NCBI GenBank assembly: GCA_963825615.1
Contig: CAWGTV010000010.1
Coordinates: 1 to 64,000, forward strand
Direction of reading: 5' to 3'
Length of the DNA stretch: 64,000 nt
Source: JAHEDT01 sp963825615
Lineage (GTDB): Bacteria > Desulfobacterota > Desulfuromonadia > Desulfuromonadales > BM103
Below the pieces are notes generated by a model that worked only from the letters and a program-made list of their open reading frames with translations, was not told where the DNA came from and searched no databases. Every line of letters starts with the position of its first letter. Within the stretch, counting starts at the first letter, position 1. The position numbers and the translations under genes are program-made. Of the stretch, positions 1 through 7,870 are shown in pieces.

Positions 1-56
1 CTAAAGAAATTGTGTTGATTTGCTAGGTAAATTATTGGAAATAAGCCCATTTAAGT

Positions 57-267
57 CTTGAAAAAACACCTGTAGAGTTTAGTGCTAAATTAACCTGTGT
101 TGACAAAAACAGGCCCTGCTGAAAAGGCCCCTGGGGATTGGCTCCAGGGGTCGCTTCTTATATGTCACTACTGCTGATACGAAAACAGATGTGTTATTGA
201 TAGGGATATTTAGGAAGGTCATTAATTCGCAAATTTATGGCCACCTTGACGCGGATGGCCTTTCTTA
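57..267. repeat. Diverged intergenic repeat, copy A
   Basis: This block of about 210 bp is clearly related to 3167-3373, with the same order of sub-elements: a short hairpin (CCTGT..ACAGG), a CCCCTGG/CCAGGGG hairpin, a conserved TGTTATTGATAG stretch with a GGGATATTTAG motif, and a final GGCCA..TGGCC hairpin. It lies 3' of a minus-strand secreted-protein gene, as copy B does. The two GC-rich hairpins are followed by short T runs on one or both strands and probably act as terminators. No open reading frame of note is present. Confidence 0.75.
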
Positions 268-374
268 TTTCTCAGGGGCCTGAAAGTTTCACAAACGTAT
301 TGCAGTGAGAGAAACCAGGAGAAGGCGGGCAGTATCCTTCTGCCCGCCTCAGCCTACCCAGGCAGAGGTATACC

Positions 375-1016
375 TCAGTAGATATCCATGATCGCATCAA
401 AGAGGGCCGAGTCGATGCCCTGTGTGTCGCATGGTACACCCTGCTTTTCTAGGGTGCTGCAAAAGGACGCCAGGTGATTGTACGACCCATCGATCAAGTG
501 CCCATAGGCGGTCAACAGATCGGTATTATTAGTGATATCGACGGCATCATTAATGTCAATTATATCCGTCACCTCGATGATGGCGCCGACTTCAAGCCCG
601 TCGACATAGGATAATACCCCCTTTTCAACAAGGGTATTGTACAGGTCCTGAAGATCCTCATTGTTGAAGACACCGATCTCGTTAATGTCGCCGAAATCGT
701 CTTCAGCGGGATCTGGGAGGCCGTACTTGTCTAACATTTTCAGCATAGTATCCATGTGCTGCTGCTCGGAGAGGGAAATCTGGCTAAATATCTTGGCATT
801 CCATTTCCCGTAGAGGATCAAGTAGACATCTCGAGCTAACTTCTCTTCTTCCCGTGTGAAGTTAAGGTGTTCGATCTCTAAATCGGATAGTTCCGCAGTG
901 CTTCCCTTTGGACCATTCCCAGACCATGACGGAGTAACGGTCAGAGCAAAGATCATGGTTGCAATAGCCAGGAGTTTCAAAGAAATATTGGTAACGATAT
1001 TTTTGTGCGTGGCCAT
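375..1016 (-). CDS. Secreted DUF2202 (ferritin-like) protein
   Basis: The protein has 213 aa when started at the ATG at 1016, which is preceded by a strong AAAGGAGG Shine-Dalgarno; an upstream in-frame ATG at 1079 lacks one. Residues 1-33 form a signal peptide ending near PSWSG. The mature part contains FTREEEKLARDVY, then SEQQHMD about 30 residues later, and a C-terminal YNHLASF segment, the acidic/His pattern of the DUF2202 four-helix, ferritin-like family. The family has no established reaction; metal binding or oxidative-stress protection is often assumed. It stands alone, with diverged repeat copy A behind it. Confidence 0.8.
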   Translation of the reverse strand: MATHKNIVTNISLKLLAIATMIFALTVTPSWSGNGPKGSTAELSDLEIEHLNFTREEEKLARDVYLILYGKWNAKIFSQISLSEQQHMDTMLKMLDKYGLPDPAEDDFGDINEIGVFNNEDLQDLYNTLVEKGVLSYVDGLEVGAIIEVTDIIDINDAVDITNNTDLLTAYGHLIDGSYNHLASFCSTLEKQGVPCDTQGIDSALFDAIMDIY

Positions 1017-1508
1017 GGCAATACCTCCTTTCTTCCTTCTTGGTTCGGAGTCAGTCTGGAGAATTTTCAACTCGCCCACTTTGAGCGCCTTGCTTAATAA
1101 TTAACATTCTCTCACCGATGCATCTAAGGGCAATTGTCCTAAGGGATATTTATTTTATAAAAAGGTATTAAAACTTTAGACGGACAAAGAGAGGCAATAG
1201 TTGATTATATATTTCGGTTTACATTGATGCCTCAGTTACCGAAATTCAATCTGGCAATTAAGATTCGGTTTATAAGCGGACAAGCCGAGTATGTAATTCC
1301 TACAAAACACGACTTATAGAATGAAAAATGGCCAATTGGAAACGGGTGGCCTTTTTCTTGGAATACAGAGTCAGTAATAATTACGTGATTTGGTCAACCT
1401 GTGTACACCAAAACAATGTATCAATATAAATAGGACGAAAATCTTCAGGAGACTTCCTAAGGGCCGGGAGATAATTATTCCCTCATTATTGTAAATAATT
1501 AGAATTGG
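1017..1508. other. AT-rich gene-free stretch
   Basis: This is the 5' region of the DUF2202 gene followed by about 350 bp with no credible reading frame. It contains one AAGGGATATTTA motif (1141-1152), also seen at 201, 2661 and, in variant form, at 3308, and a plus-strand terminator at 1330-1356. Which transcript that terminator ends is not evident. Confidence 0.5.
1330..1356 (+). terminator. Rho-independent terminator
   Basis: GGCCA (1330-1334) pairs with TGGCC (1347-1351) and is followed by TTTTTCTT on the plus strand. It resembles the terminal hairpins of repeat copies A and B. Confidence 0.55.
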
Positions 1509-1536
1509 TTGACAAACCTTTTTCTAAAGCTATTTT
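1509..1536 (+). promoter_or_regulatory. Sigma-70 type promoter for the riboswitch-led gene
   Basis: TTGACA at 1509-1514 and TATTTT at 1531-1536 are separated by 16 bp. Transcription would start near 1543, just before the riboswitch aptamer. Confidence 0.6.
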
Positions 1537-1555
1537 AACAAATACGGTAGCAGCT

Positions 1556-1652
1556 TTCCCGATAAAGCCAACCTTCTCGTGAGAGAGGGACGGAAAGTGG
1601 CGGATCTTTACTCCACAAAAACAACACGAAGATGGCCGACTTGCCGAGGCAT
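1556..1652 (+). ncRNA. GEMM-I type cyclic-dinucleotide riboswitch
   Basis: The sequence has the GEMM-I layout: a 7-bp stem CCTTCTC/GAGAGGG capped by a GTGA (GNRA) tetraloop, then GGACGGAAAG, then a second arm (ATCTT/AAGAT) that runs into GGCCGACTTGCCGAGG. The GCGGAAAG and GCCG..UGCCGA blocks match what is known of the Geobacter variants that sense 3',3'-cGAMP or c-di-GMP. Its 3' end (1634-1650) doubles as the 5' arm of the following terminator, so ligand binding would plausibly prevent termination (ON switch). Which dinucleotide it binds cannot be told by eye. Confidence 0.72.
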
Positions 1653-1693
1653 GCAAATCCTTGGCGCAGGTCGGTTATTTTTTTGATTTTTTG
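1636..1693 (+). terminator. Riboswitch expression platform (terminator)
   Basis: CCGACTTGCCGAGG (1636-1649) pairs with CCTTGGCGCAGGTCGG (1659-1674), followed by a T-rich tract (TTATTTTTTTGATTTTTT). The 5' arm overlaps the aptamer 3' end, giving mutually exclusive folds. Confidence 0.75.
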
Positions 1694-1731
1694 ACAGGGC
1701 ATTAATGCATGCTGGTGATAAGGAGAGTACA

Positions 1732-2460
1732 GTGATCAAGTTATGTTTGGTTCTGTCAGTGATTGCATTTTTCGTTGCCATCAACTTATCACCATCTCAA
1801 GCCATCGCTGAAGAGACTGATTGTGGACTTGAGAATGTCAAAGTAGAATTTTCTGCGCAAAAGGATGCTGAGATTGCCTGCGAGGGAGTTCGTAGAGCCC
1901 TGAATTTTTTTGCGGCCTACGGGTTCTCCGAGTTTCAGCATGTCCATATCATAATACTCGATCATGTCATCTCGGAGACGGGCGTTGAAAATGAGGGCAA
2001 CAAAGAATCAAATATATTTTGTGCCTTTTACAATAGAATTGCTGATCATAGTGTAATCACTTCGTGTGAAACCGCTCTTGCGGAACAAAGAATGATCTTC
2101 GGTTCAATACCTAACACTCAAGAATATCACCGCTCAATTGTCGCACATGAAGTTGCCCACAATTTGTATCATCAGATTTTTGAAGCGATGGGTAAGGAAG
2201 TGGAACGCCCATTGACCGAATTTGTCTCTTATGTAGTGCAGATAGAGACATTGGACGAACCGGAAAAGTTACAAGTCCTTGAACTTTGGCCGCATAAAAC
2301 TTTTAGATCAATTTATCAGATCAATTCCTTATCTTGGGCGATGAATCCAAACTTGTTTGGAATCATGTCTTATCGCTATCACCGCGAGAATCCGAGCTTT
2401 ATAAAGTCAATTCTGGCTGGTGAAATTATATCAGGGGATAAATTAATTCCCGCACAATGA
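1732..2460 (+). CDS. Secreted HEXXH metalloprotease-like protein
   Basis: The start is taken as GTG at 1732 because AAGGAG lies 8 bp upstream and translation then opens directly with a signal peptide (IKLCLVLSVIAFFVAI, cleavage near AIA-EE). The product has 242 aa. HEVAH at residues 139-143 and a glutamate at 163 (TEFVSY) fit a zinc-binding gluzincin-type HEXXH-19-E arrangement, so an exported zinc peptidase is likely. No named family was recognised. Several cysteines in the mature part could form disulfides. The gene stands alone behind a GEMM riboswitch/terminator, so its expression probably follows c-di-GMP or cGAMP levels; a terminator follows at 2586. Confidence 0.72.
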   Translation: MIKLCLVLSVIAFFVAINLSPSQAIAEETDCGLENVKVEFSAQKDAEIACEGVRRALNFFAAYGFSEFQHVHIIILDHVISETGVENEGNKESNIFCAFYNRIADHSVITSCETALAEQRMIFGSIPNTQEYHRSIVAHEVAHNLYHQIFEAMGKEVERPLTEFVSYVVQIETLDEPEKLQVLELWPHKTFRSIYQINSLSWAMNPNLFGIMSYRYHRENPSFIKSILAGEIISGDKLIPAQ

Positions 2461-2679
2461 ATTTTTTATAGTTATCGGGACTTTCCTCAAGCCGGATTTC
2501 CTTCTAAGCCACCAACCACCAGACGCAAAATGGTCCGTCCTCTCTGGATAGGCCATTCTTACATTGCAGCATATAAAAAACACTAAAGCCCTCGGCTTTC
2601 AGACCGGGGGCTTTTCATGTTTCTCACAACTCCTGAAACGAAATAGAGAGAGATGTTGAGTAGGGATATTTAGACAGTA
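2461..2679. other. Intergenic region with terminator
   Basis: It separates the secreted HEXXH gene from a minus-strand microprotein. It holds the terminator at 2586-2618 and a TAGGGATATTTAG motif at 2661-2673. Confidence 0.5.
2586..2618 (+). terminator. Rho-independent terminator
   Basis: AAGCCCTCGG pairs with CCGGGGGCTT around a CTTTCAGA loop, followed by TTC/T-rich sequence. It ends the secreted HEXXH transcript. Confidence 0.7.
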
Positions 2680-2757
2680 TCAGTACAATCCCAAGCTTAA
2701 ACCAACCAACAGCAGACCAAGAAACAACGTGATGTATGTGGTTGCCAAGGCTCTCAT
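2680..2757 (-). CDS. 25-aa single-pass membrane microprotein
   Basis: An ATG at 2757 follows an AGAAGGGAGAAAAGAT ribosome-binding stretch and opens a 25-codon frame ending in TGA at 2680. After a short polar start (MRALATTY) the rest is one hydrophobic helix rich in Leu and Gly (ITLFLGLLLVGLSLGLY). The strong Shine-Dalgarno and the clean transmembrane profile are the only support; no family was recognised. A TAGGGATATTTAG motif lies just 3' of the stop codon. Confidence 0.45.
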   Translation of the reverse strand: MRALATTYITLFLGLLLVGLSLGLY

Positions 2758-3166
2758 ATCTTTTCTCCCTTCTAGGGCATAGTTACGACCTCCTCCTCAA
2801 CGAAAAAAACCGGACTGCACAGAGGGTTGTTCACCCATCGTCAGCTTGGCCTTTACTAATTCATTCTTTCGGATCAACACTCTCCTCGCCCGAGTTACAG
2901 GAGAAGGGGCCTTGAGTCGACGAAGGAAAACAGATTCATTTTCTTATTTACAATTAAACCCAACAAAAGTGGAAACACCATGGGGTAAAACCTGCTTTTG
3001 TGATGGGGATTATCCTCTTTTATGATTGGGATGATGTTCAGTGGTGCAATGCCTCAGCCTCACATAACTAGCAACTCTGTACAAAGTTACTGTCAGCCAT
3101 TTAAATCGCTAATGCCAAGACGAATTAATTCAGAATCCAAATCCTCTGATATCAGCGTATTTCACT
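2758..3166. other. Gene-free stretch
   Basis: About 400 bp with no credible reading frame. The proximal part contains GAGGAGGAGG and a two-codon frame just upstream of the microprotein on the minus strand and is its 5' leader. No known RNA motif was recognised. Confidence 0.4.
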
Positions 3167-3373
3167 CTTGAAAAAATGTCTGTACAAACTAGTGTATATT
3201 AACCTGTGTTTACAAAAACAGGCCCTGCTGAATCGGCCCCTGGGGATTGGCTCCAGAGGTCGTTTTATATGTCACCACTGCCGAGACGAAAACAGGCGTG
3301 TTATTGATAGACATATTTAGAACACCCATTAACCACACAATTAAGGCCACCAGGGTTTGATCCTTGGTGGCCT
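3167..3373. repeat. Diverged intergenic repeat, copy B
   Basis: It is homologous to 57-267 over its whole length and keeps the same hairpins. In the second hairpin one arm changed from CCAGGGG to CCAGAGG. Read on the minus strand this leaves a G-U pair, so the minus-strand RNA fold is preserved. The last hairpin has a rewritten stem, GGCCACC/GGTGGCC. It begins about 40 bp 3' of the minus-strand repeat-protein gene. Confidence 0.75.
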
Positions 3374-3415
3374 TGCTATAAAATAGGTTGCCCCTTGCCT
3401 CTAAGTGCTGATGTA

Positions 3416-3769
3416 TTAGCAATAAGGGGTCCCACAATTCATCGGCCTCGGTGAGTAGTCGAACTGAATATCTTCACTATCGGTATTCATAGAGGGGAGA
3501 GTCGCAATAATCTTACTGTCCTCTCTTGGTGAGTAATCAAACTCAATTACGTCGCTGTCGGCATTCATGGATGAAACGGTCTCTAGCCCACTGCTGTCCA
3601 TTCTCGGAGAATAGTCAAAATCAATGTCTTCGTTGTTCATATTCATGGAGGTGAATTGATTGCTGAGGGAAACGTAGGGTTTCTCATAATCTCCAGCAAT
3701 AACTACCCCGGCTAAGCCGAGGCAGAAGAAAGAAGTCAACAGACCAATAAGTATTTTTTTGGTTAACAT
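3416..3769 (-). CDS. Small secreted protein with three SMN..FDYSPR repeats
   Basis: The 117-aa product starts at 3769 behind GAAGGAG and has a clear signal peptide (LLTSFFCLGLAGVVIA, cleavage before GDYEKP). The mature 90 residues consist mostly of three imperfect 24-25-residue repeats, each running from (T/S)SMN or PSMN through an acidic stretch (NEDIDFDYSPR, SDVIEFDYSPR, SEDIQFDYSPR). The chain ends in MNCGTPYC, with two Cys that could pair or bind a metal. It is acidic and low in complexity. No family was recognised; surface binding or a structural role are both possible. Confidence 0.7.
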   Translation of the reverse strand: MLTKKILIGLLTSFFCLGLAGVVIAGDYEKPYVSLSNQFTSMNMNNEDIDFDYSPRMDSSGLETVSSMNADSDVIEFDYSPREDSKIIATLPSMNTDSEDIQFDYSPRPMNCGTPYC

Positions 3770-4433
3770 GATAAGACTCCTTCTACTAATTTGTGGTTAA
3801 GGCACACTCAATTCCTCAACGGTCGGCGACATAGTCCCCTTGCTGCGTCCTGCTGGTGTTCTCCTTGATTGCTTGATGTTAAGTATTATTTCAGCCCAGG
3901 TAAGGCTTAGAATGAGGTGGGGGAAGGAGTCTTTGCGATACATGACCTGATAAGTTATATATTACCCCCTGTGATAGATAAACACAAGTGCAGTGTCTCA
4001 ATAATGTGCATTGTCTCAATAAGTGCAGTGTCTCAATAATCACAACTTACGGGACAAATTAGCCCCTATCAGTTTTCTCAGGGCGGGGTTTTTCTTATTA
4101 ATAATTACTGCAACTCATTACTGTAAGCCCCTAGGATATTTGAGACTTCTACAAAATTTGAAAGTTACTTGAAAGTTGTTGCTCCAGAGAAAAACATCGA
4201 GAGGAGAGGGCAGGCAACTATTAGGTAAACCCTGGGTTGGGAATGACCCGCTTTCTTCAGAGCGTAATTTTGATATCTTTGTTCTCGGGTAAGCTGCGTG
4301 AAGCGCCTCATCTGTGCTCCTTTGACCGGGAAGTCTAAGTGGCATAGATGCTACAGCAGCTTGCTCACTTAAACCAACCGTGCAAAGTTGCACTTACGAA
4401 TTGAACCCGAGTTCTTTGTCTATGCTTACAAAA
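3770..4433. other. Gene-free stretch with short tandem repeat
   Basis: No credible gene. The proximal part is the leader of the repeat-protein gene. At 3986-4040 there is a short direct repeat, and at about 4053-4096 a weak GC-rich hairpin (GCCC..GGGC) followed by TTTTTC. A variant GGATATTTG motif lies near 4134. Confidence 0.5.
3986..4040. repeat. Three-copy 17-20 bp tandem repeat
   Basis: GTGCAGTGTCTCAATAAT occurs at 3988 and 4023, with a variant GTGCATTGTCTCAATA at 4006 between them. Three adjacent copies with no spacers suggest slippage or an operator array. Confidence 0.65.
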
Positions 4434-4991
4434 TCATTCATTTATGAGCTTAAAAGACTGAACAACCTTCTCATATGTCGGTAGATCTCGCTGATAATAG
4501 TGCAGGCTTGTCCCGTAATATTTGAGCTGATAAACCTTTTTCTCAGTAGCGAATCCACTGATAATACCTTCGTAACCGAGGCCCTTGGATGTTTCATACT
4601 TGATGTGTAGACGAAAGCCCTGGTGTCCTGCAATCAGTACAGGGGTATTCTGCAACAGGGTCACTCGACTCGCCGGAAGCTCGTTTTTTACCAAGGCCAA
4701 TGTCAGTTCCGCCAGTTCTGAAGGGAGCATATCTGAAGTTATTTTTTTGTTGATGGCTTCAAAAGCATCATCGTGGCTACTCTCCTGGATTTCAATACCT
4801 TGAAGCATTGGGCCGTCGTGAGAGATAAACAACTCCTTGTTGTTGGATGTATTGCGCATCCAACCCGCAGGCAGTTCAACTTGGTAACTCCCCCCCGAAG
4901 TAATCTCGGGTTGAGGAATAACTTTCCAAGGTGGGGCACAGGCTACCAAACTCAGGACCAGACAAAAACATGTCAGGAAATAACGTTTCAT
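4434..4991 (-). CDS. Lipoprotein of unknown function
   Basis: The 185-aa product has a lipoprotein signal peptide with lipobox LVAC (Cys18), so it should be membrane-anchored in the envelope. The mature domain alternates beta-strand-like segments (SYQVELPAGWMRN, VLIAGHQGFRLHIKYE, KKVYQLKYYG) and ends in a YEKVVQSFKLI helix. This resembles small PsbP/DUF1795-like lipoproteins, but no family can be assigned. It is the last gene of a three-gene operon; its ATG overlaps the stop codon of the M48 gene by 4 bp (ATGA). Confidence 0.7.
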   Translation of the reverse strand: MKRYFLTCFCLVLSLVACAPPWKVIPQPEITSGGSYQVELPAGWMRNTSNNKELFISHDGPMLQGIEIQESSHDDAFEAINKKITSDMLPSELAELTLALVKNELPASRVTLLQNTPVLIAGHQGFRLHIKYETSKGLGYEGIISGFATEKKVYQLKYYGTSLHYYQRDLPTYEKVVQSFKLINE

Positions 4992-6154
4992 GATCCTTCC
5001 CCCTTTTCAATTGTCTCAATATAGTAGCGTATATACTCCTTGTCGATTGCGTCTGGATCTCGTTGCAGGTAGGCCCCAAAAAACTGCCTGGCATTTTCAA
5101 AATCTTTTTGTTTCAGGTAATACAGCCCCAAGGCACGGTAGGGCGGCGCAAATTCCGGAGCCGCAGTTATTGCTTGCCGATAAGCTAGAACAGCCCGTTC
5201 TTCGTCACCGTCATCACTACGTTGCCGATATGCTTCACCAAGATAATACATGCAATACTCTGGGTACCCGGATGAAGACATATCAGCTTTCTCCAGAAGC
5301 ATGATGACGCTCTTGTAGCGATTCATAGAAATGTCCTCTTCCAATGAGACAATGCGGACTTCAGTTGTATTTTGCAGAAAAACTTCTGAATTCACCTCGC
5401 CATCAGTGGACGGCATAACTTCTAGCATCGCATTGAGACTCGCAACCCGTTCGACCATGCGTGGGTGTGTCGAGAAAAAATACGGCTCCTCCATTCCCAT
5501 GTTTTTTGTCTCGGCAGCCATCTTTTCAAAAATCTTGACAGACTCCCTAGTGTCGTAGCCGGCATGCAGCATCCGTTCATAGGCAATGCGATCGGCCTTC
5601 GACTCGAGTTCCTTGGAGTAACCCAACGTAGACGACACAGCCAGCAGCGGACCGGCCAGCGGAACGCCGGCTATGGTCAGAACATTCGCAAATGCAGTGT
5701 TGTTCTGAATTTGCTCTGTTTGCCGTAACGAATGGCGGTCAACAAAATGGGCGGCCTCATGTCCAAGGATGGTTGCCACCTGAGCCTCGTTGTCGCAGCG
5801 GGCCAGCAAACTGTTGTTAATATAAAGACTGCCATTTGGCAGGGCGAACGCATTGAGTGCAGGCGACCTCAAAACCTGGATGCGAATCCTTCCCTTAAAA
5901 TCCGGGTAGAGACGATCGAGGATGTTCTGCAAATAATTTTGCAGGTCTGCATCAGAATAGAGGCTGTCAGTATGGCGCACCTCTTCATCGAACTCGTCGG
6001 CTAATGCCCATAAACGAACGTCCGTGCGGCTAGTCTGTTGTACATTCTCGGCAGAGGTATAAGGTTTCACTGATGTTGTACAGGAGGTGAAAACGAACAG
6101 GGACAGAATCAGGAGGGTCCCTCTCAGGTGAAATGAGTGTAAATATCGGTTCAT
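4988..6154 (-). CDS. M48-family lipoprotein metalloprotease with TPRs
   Basis: The start is placed at 6154 (overlapping the upstream stop as ATGA), which puts a signal peptide and lipobox (FTSC, Cys25) at the N-terminus; the longer frame upstream is not signal-like. HEAAH at residues 132-136 is the zinc site, and ELESKAD about 55 residues later supplies the third ligand, as in the BepA/LoiP (M48) peptidases. The C-terminal third carries TPR-like helices (YYLGEAYRQR, AYRQAI, YYLKQKDFENA). BepA-like proteins degrade or repair outer-membrane proteins, and a periplasmic quality-control role is plausible here. It is flanked by two co-transcribed lipoproteins. Confidence 0.85.
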   Translation of the reverse strand: MNRYLHSFHLRGTLLILSLFVFTSCTTSVKPYTSAENVQQTSRTDVRLWALADEFDEEVRHTDSLYSDADLQNYLQNILDRLYPDFKGRIRIQVLRSPALNAFALPNGSLYINNSLLARCDNEAQVATILGHEAAHFVDRHSLRQTEQIQNNTAFANVLTIAGVPLAGPLLAVSSTLGYSKELESKADRIAYERMLHAGYDTRESVKIFEKMAAETKNMGMEEPYFFSTHPRMVERVASLNAMLEVMPSTDGEVNSEVFLQNTTEVRIVSLEEDISMNRYKSVIMLLEKADMSSSGYPEYCMYYLGEAYRQRSDDGDEERAVLAYRQAITAAPEFAPPYRALGLYYLKQKDFENARQFFGAYLQRDPDAIDKEYIRYYIETIEKGEGS

Positions 6155-6879
6155 TTTCCGCCGTAGCCTTCCATTGCCTTGGCAAACAACGTGCTGGCGT
6201 CCTCGGGTCTTCGGAGATCGAGGTTCCCTTGGGCAAAGCTGTGCTGGAACCATAGAATATCTCCATCCTCGAGATCCACCACGCCAACCAGGACCTTTGA
6301 CGAACCAAGCGGCATACCGACCCCCGCCAGCGCGGCTATGGCGACCATGGCTTTACGCCCTCCGGTTGAAATACTGTCGTCTCCGATAACAATCAAGGCT
6401 GCATCGGCACCCGACTTCTGCTTCAGAAAACGAAGACCATTGCCAAGGGTATAATGAAAATCAGCCGCTAGGTGGCTCCAACCGTAGGCCGGCACGTTTG
6501 CTGCGATATAGGCCTCACTGGCAACGACATCATAAAGGAGGATATGCTCGTGAACCAATTCCGTCTCCTCATCGGTCAGTTCAGGCATAGTTAGAATCGA
6601 CGTTGTACCTCGCTTTGCAAAGAACCCGTTCACAGCAAGAGTCATGGCCGACTCCCCCTCCTTGCTCCATATCGGGTCCTCCTGAACCACTCCTCCTGCA
6701 GAAATTTCTTTTATGGACACCGACACAGGCAAAACCAGCAACTTGGCGGGCAGATTCGCCGAGTCTTCCCTGATGTCCGAGCCCACGGACGGTTTACCCG
6801 CCATGGTGCAGGCGGCCAAAGGGAATAGAAGAACAATACTGACTATGAGATAGAAGGGCCTCCTGTTGCATGTTTTCAT
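6151..6879 (-). CDS. Lipoprotein, first gene of the M48 operon
   Basis: The product has 242 aa and a lipobox LAAC (Cys24). The start at 6879 follows GGAGGATGTC. The mature protein contains a GADAALIVIGDDSIS strand-turn and a GVVDLEDGDILWFQHSF segment, typical of envelope lipoproteins that carry a TolB- or GNA1162-like nucleotide-fold core, but no family was firmly recognised. Its stop overlaps the start of the M48 protease, indicating translational coupling, so it may be a partner or chaperone of that protease. Confidence 0.65.
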   Translation of the reverse strand: MKTCNRRPFYLIVSIVLLFPLAACTMAGKPSVGSDIREDSANLPAKLLVLPVSVSIKEISAGGVVQEDPIWSKEGESAMTLAVNGFFAKRGTTSILTMPELTDEETELVHEHILLYDVVASEAYIAANVPAYGWSHLAADFHYTLGNGLRFLKQKSGADAALIVIGDDSISTGGRKAMVAIAALAGVGMPLGSSKVLVGVVDLEDGDILWFQHSFAQGNLDLRRPEDASTLFAKAMEGYGGK

Positions 6880-7132
6880 GACATCCTCCTGGCGGGAAAA
6901 ACTCTTACAGATCTTTTATATGTCCTATATTCAGATTGCCGATCATGCTATCTGACATTTAAATAGTACGATCAATATACTGAATAAGTAACGTAAATTT
7001 ACAATAATCAGCTACTAGAGGCTTAAGCCAGAAACTAAAAAACCGCTGGTCAGCAAATGCCAACAACAGCGGTTCATAAAGTTTCAGATTGTTCTGCTTG
7101 GCTACTTGTCATCCCATTCCCCATGGAATGCA
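6880..7132. other. Spacer with minus-strand terminator
   Basis: It contains the leader of the lipoprotein operon and, at 7035-7074, the stem ACCGCTG/CAGCGGT followed by TTTTTT on the minus strand, which would stop transcription coming from the IS remnant. Confidence 0.55.
7035..7074 (-). terminator. Rho-independent terminator
   Basis: AACCGCTG (7041-7048) pairs with CAGCGGTT (7067-7074); on the minus strand the stem is followed by a run of six T. It insulates the M48 operon from the IS. Confidence 0.6.
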
Positions 7133-7870
7133 TTAAAACCGAGTTTTAATCCTATCGAAACTATAATGTTCAGTCAAAGATTTCTTCTTATAAATGCTCC
7201 TGCAATGTTTTGGTGTTCTTAGATTGGGCCGAAATGCGAAATTCTTGCAACTCCTGCATTCTAAGAATTTGGATACTGCTTTAATCCGTCCTGTCAGTCC
7301 GTCCGGATCGACGCCATGATGATGGTAAGCCTCGACCAGCATCAACGCACTGTTCTGTCCGCATTCTTTGCTGAACACGGTCGCTGCGATGATCTTGCGG
7401 CTCCAGACGTCCATGACCATGTACAGATAGAAGAATCGTCCGGCAACAGTGCTCTTCAAATAAGTGATATCCCAAGACCAGACCTGGCAGGGGCCGGCTG
7501 CCTCCTTCTCCAGAGGTCGTTTATGTGTGGCAGGACGGCAACGTTCCCGGTGAGCGAGTTGGTGCTCTTCGCGTAGAATGCGGTAGAAGGTCGATTCGGA
7601 GGCGACATAGATCCCCTCATCCGCCAGGCGTGGCACGATCTGTTTGGGCGGCAGATCTCTATACTTTGGCGCGTTGGCAATCGCCAGAACGTGTTTGCGT
7701 TCCTTTGCCGTCAACTTGTTGGCAGGCCTGCTCAAGGGGCCGCTTCGCCGGTCGACACTCACCTCCTGACCACGCCACCGTTGGACGGTACGAGACGTCA
7801 ATGCCAGGACCTGTGCCGCCGGTTGCAATCTGGCACCTGAGGCAGTGGCTTCGTCAATCAGGGCGATCAC
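7133..7870 (-). pseudogene. IS3-family transposase OrfB, 3'-truncated
   Basis: The frame opens with GTG at 7870. It shows the helix-turn-helix region (QVLALTSRTVQRWRG), the HTH_21 segment (STFYRILREEHQLAHR) and the first catalytic Asp of the DDE core (WSWDITYL, then YLYMVMDVWSRKI). After HHHGVDPDGL the expected LHSDNG block with the second Asp is missing, and the last 50 residues match nothing in the family. The transposase therefore cannot be active. In frame -1 relative to orfA the frame is open upstream through the A9 run, consistent with an original frameshift fusion. Confidence 0.85.

Noticed and set aside
3210..3437. 75-codon minus-strand frame overlapping repeat copy B
   Set aside because: It runs through conserved hairpins and is not preserved in copy A.
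3986..4040. CRISPR array
   Set aside because: Three short repeats without spacers; no cas genes anywhere in the window.
4118..4393. 91-codon minus-strand frame
   Set aside because: No ribosome-binding site, no signal or motif, unusual composition; treated as non-coding.
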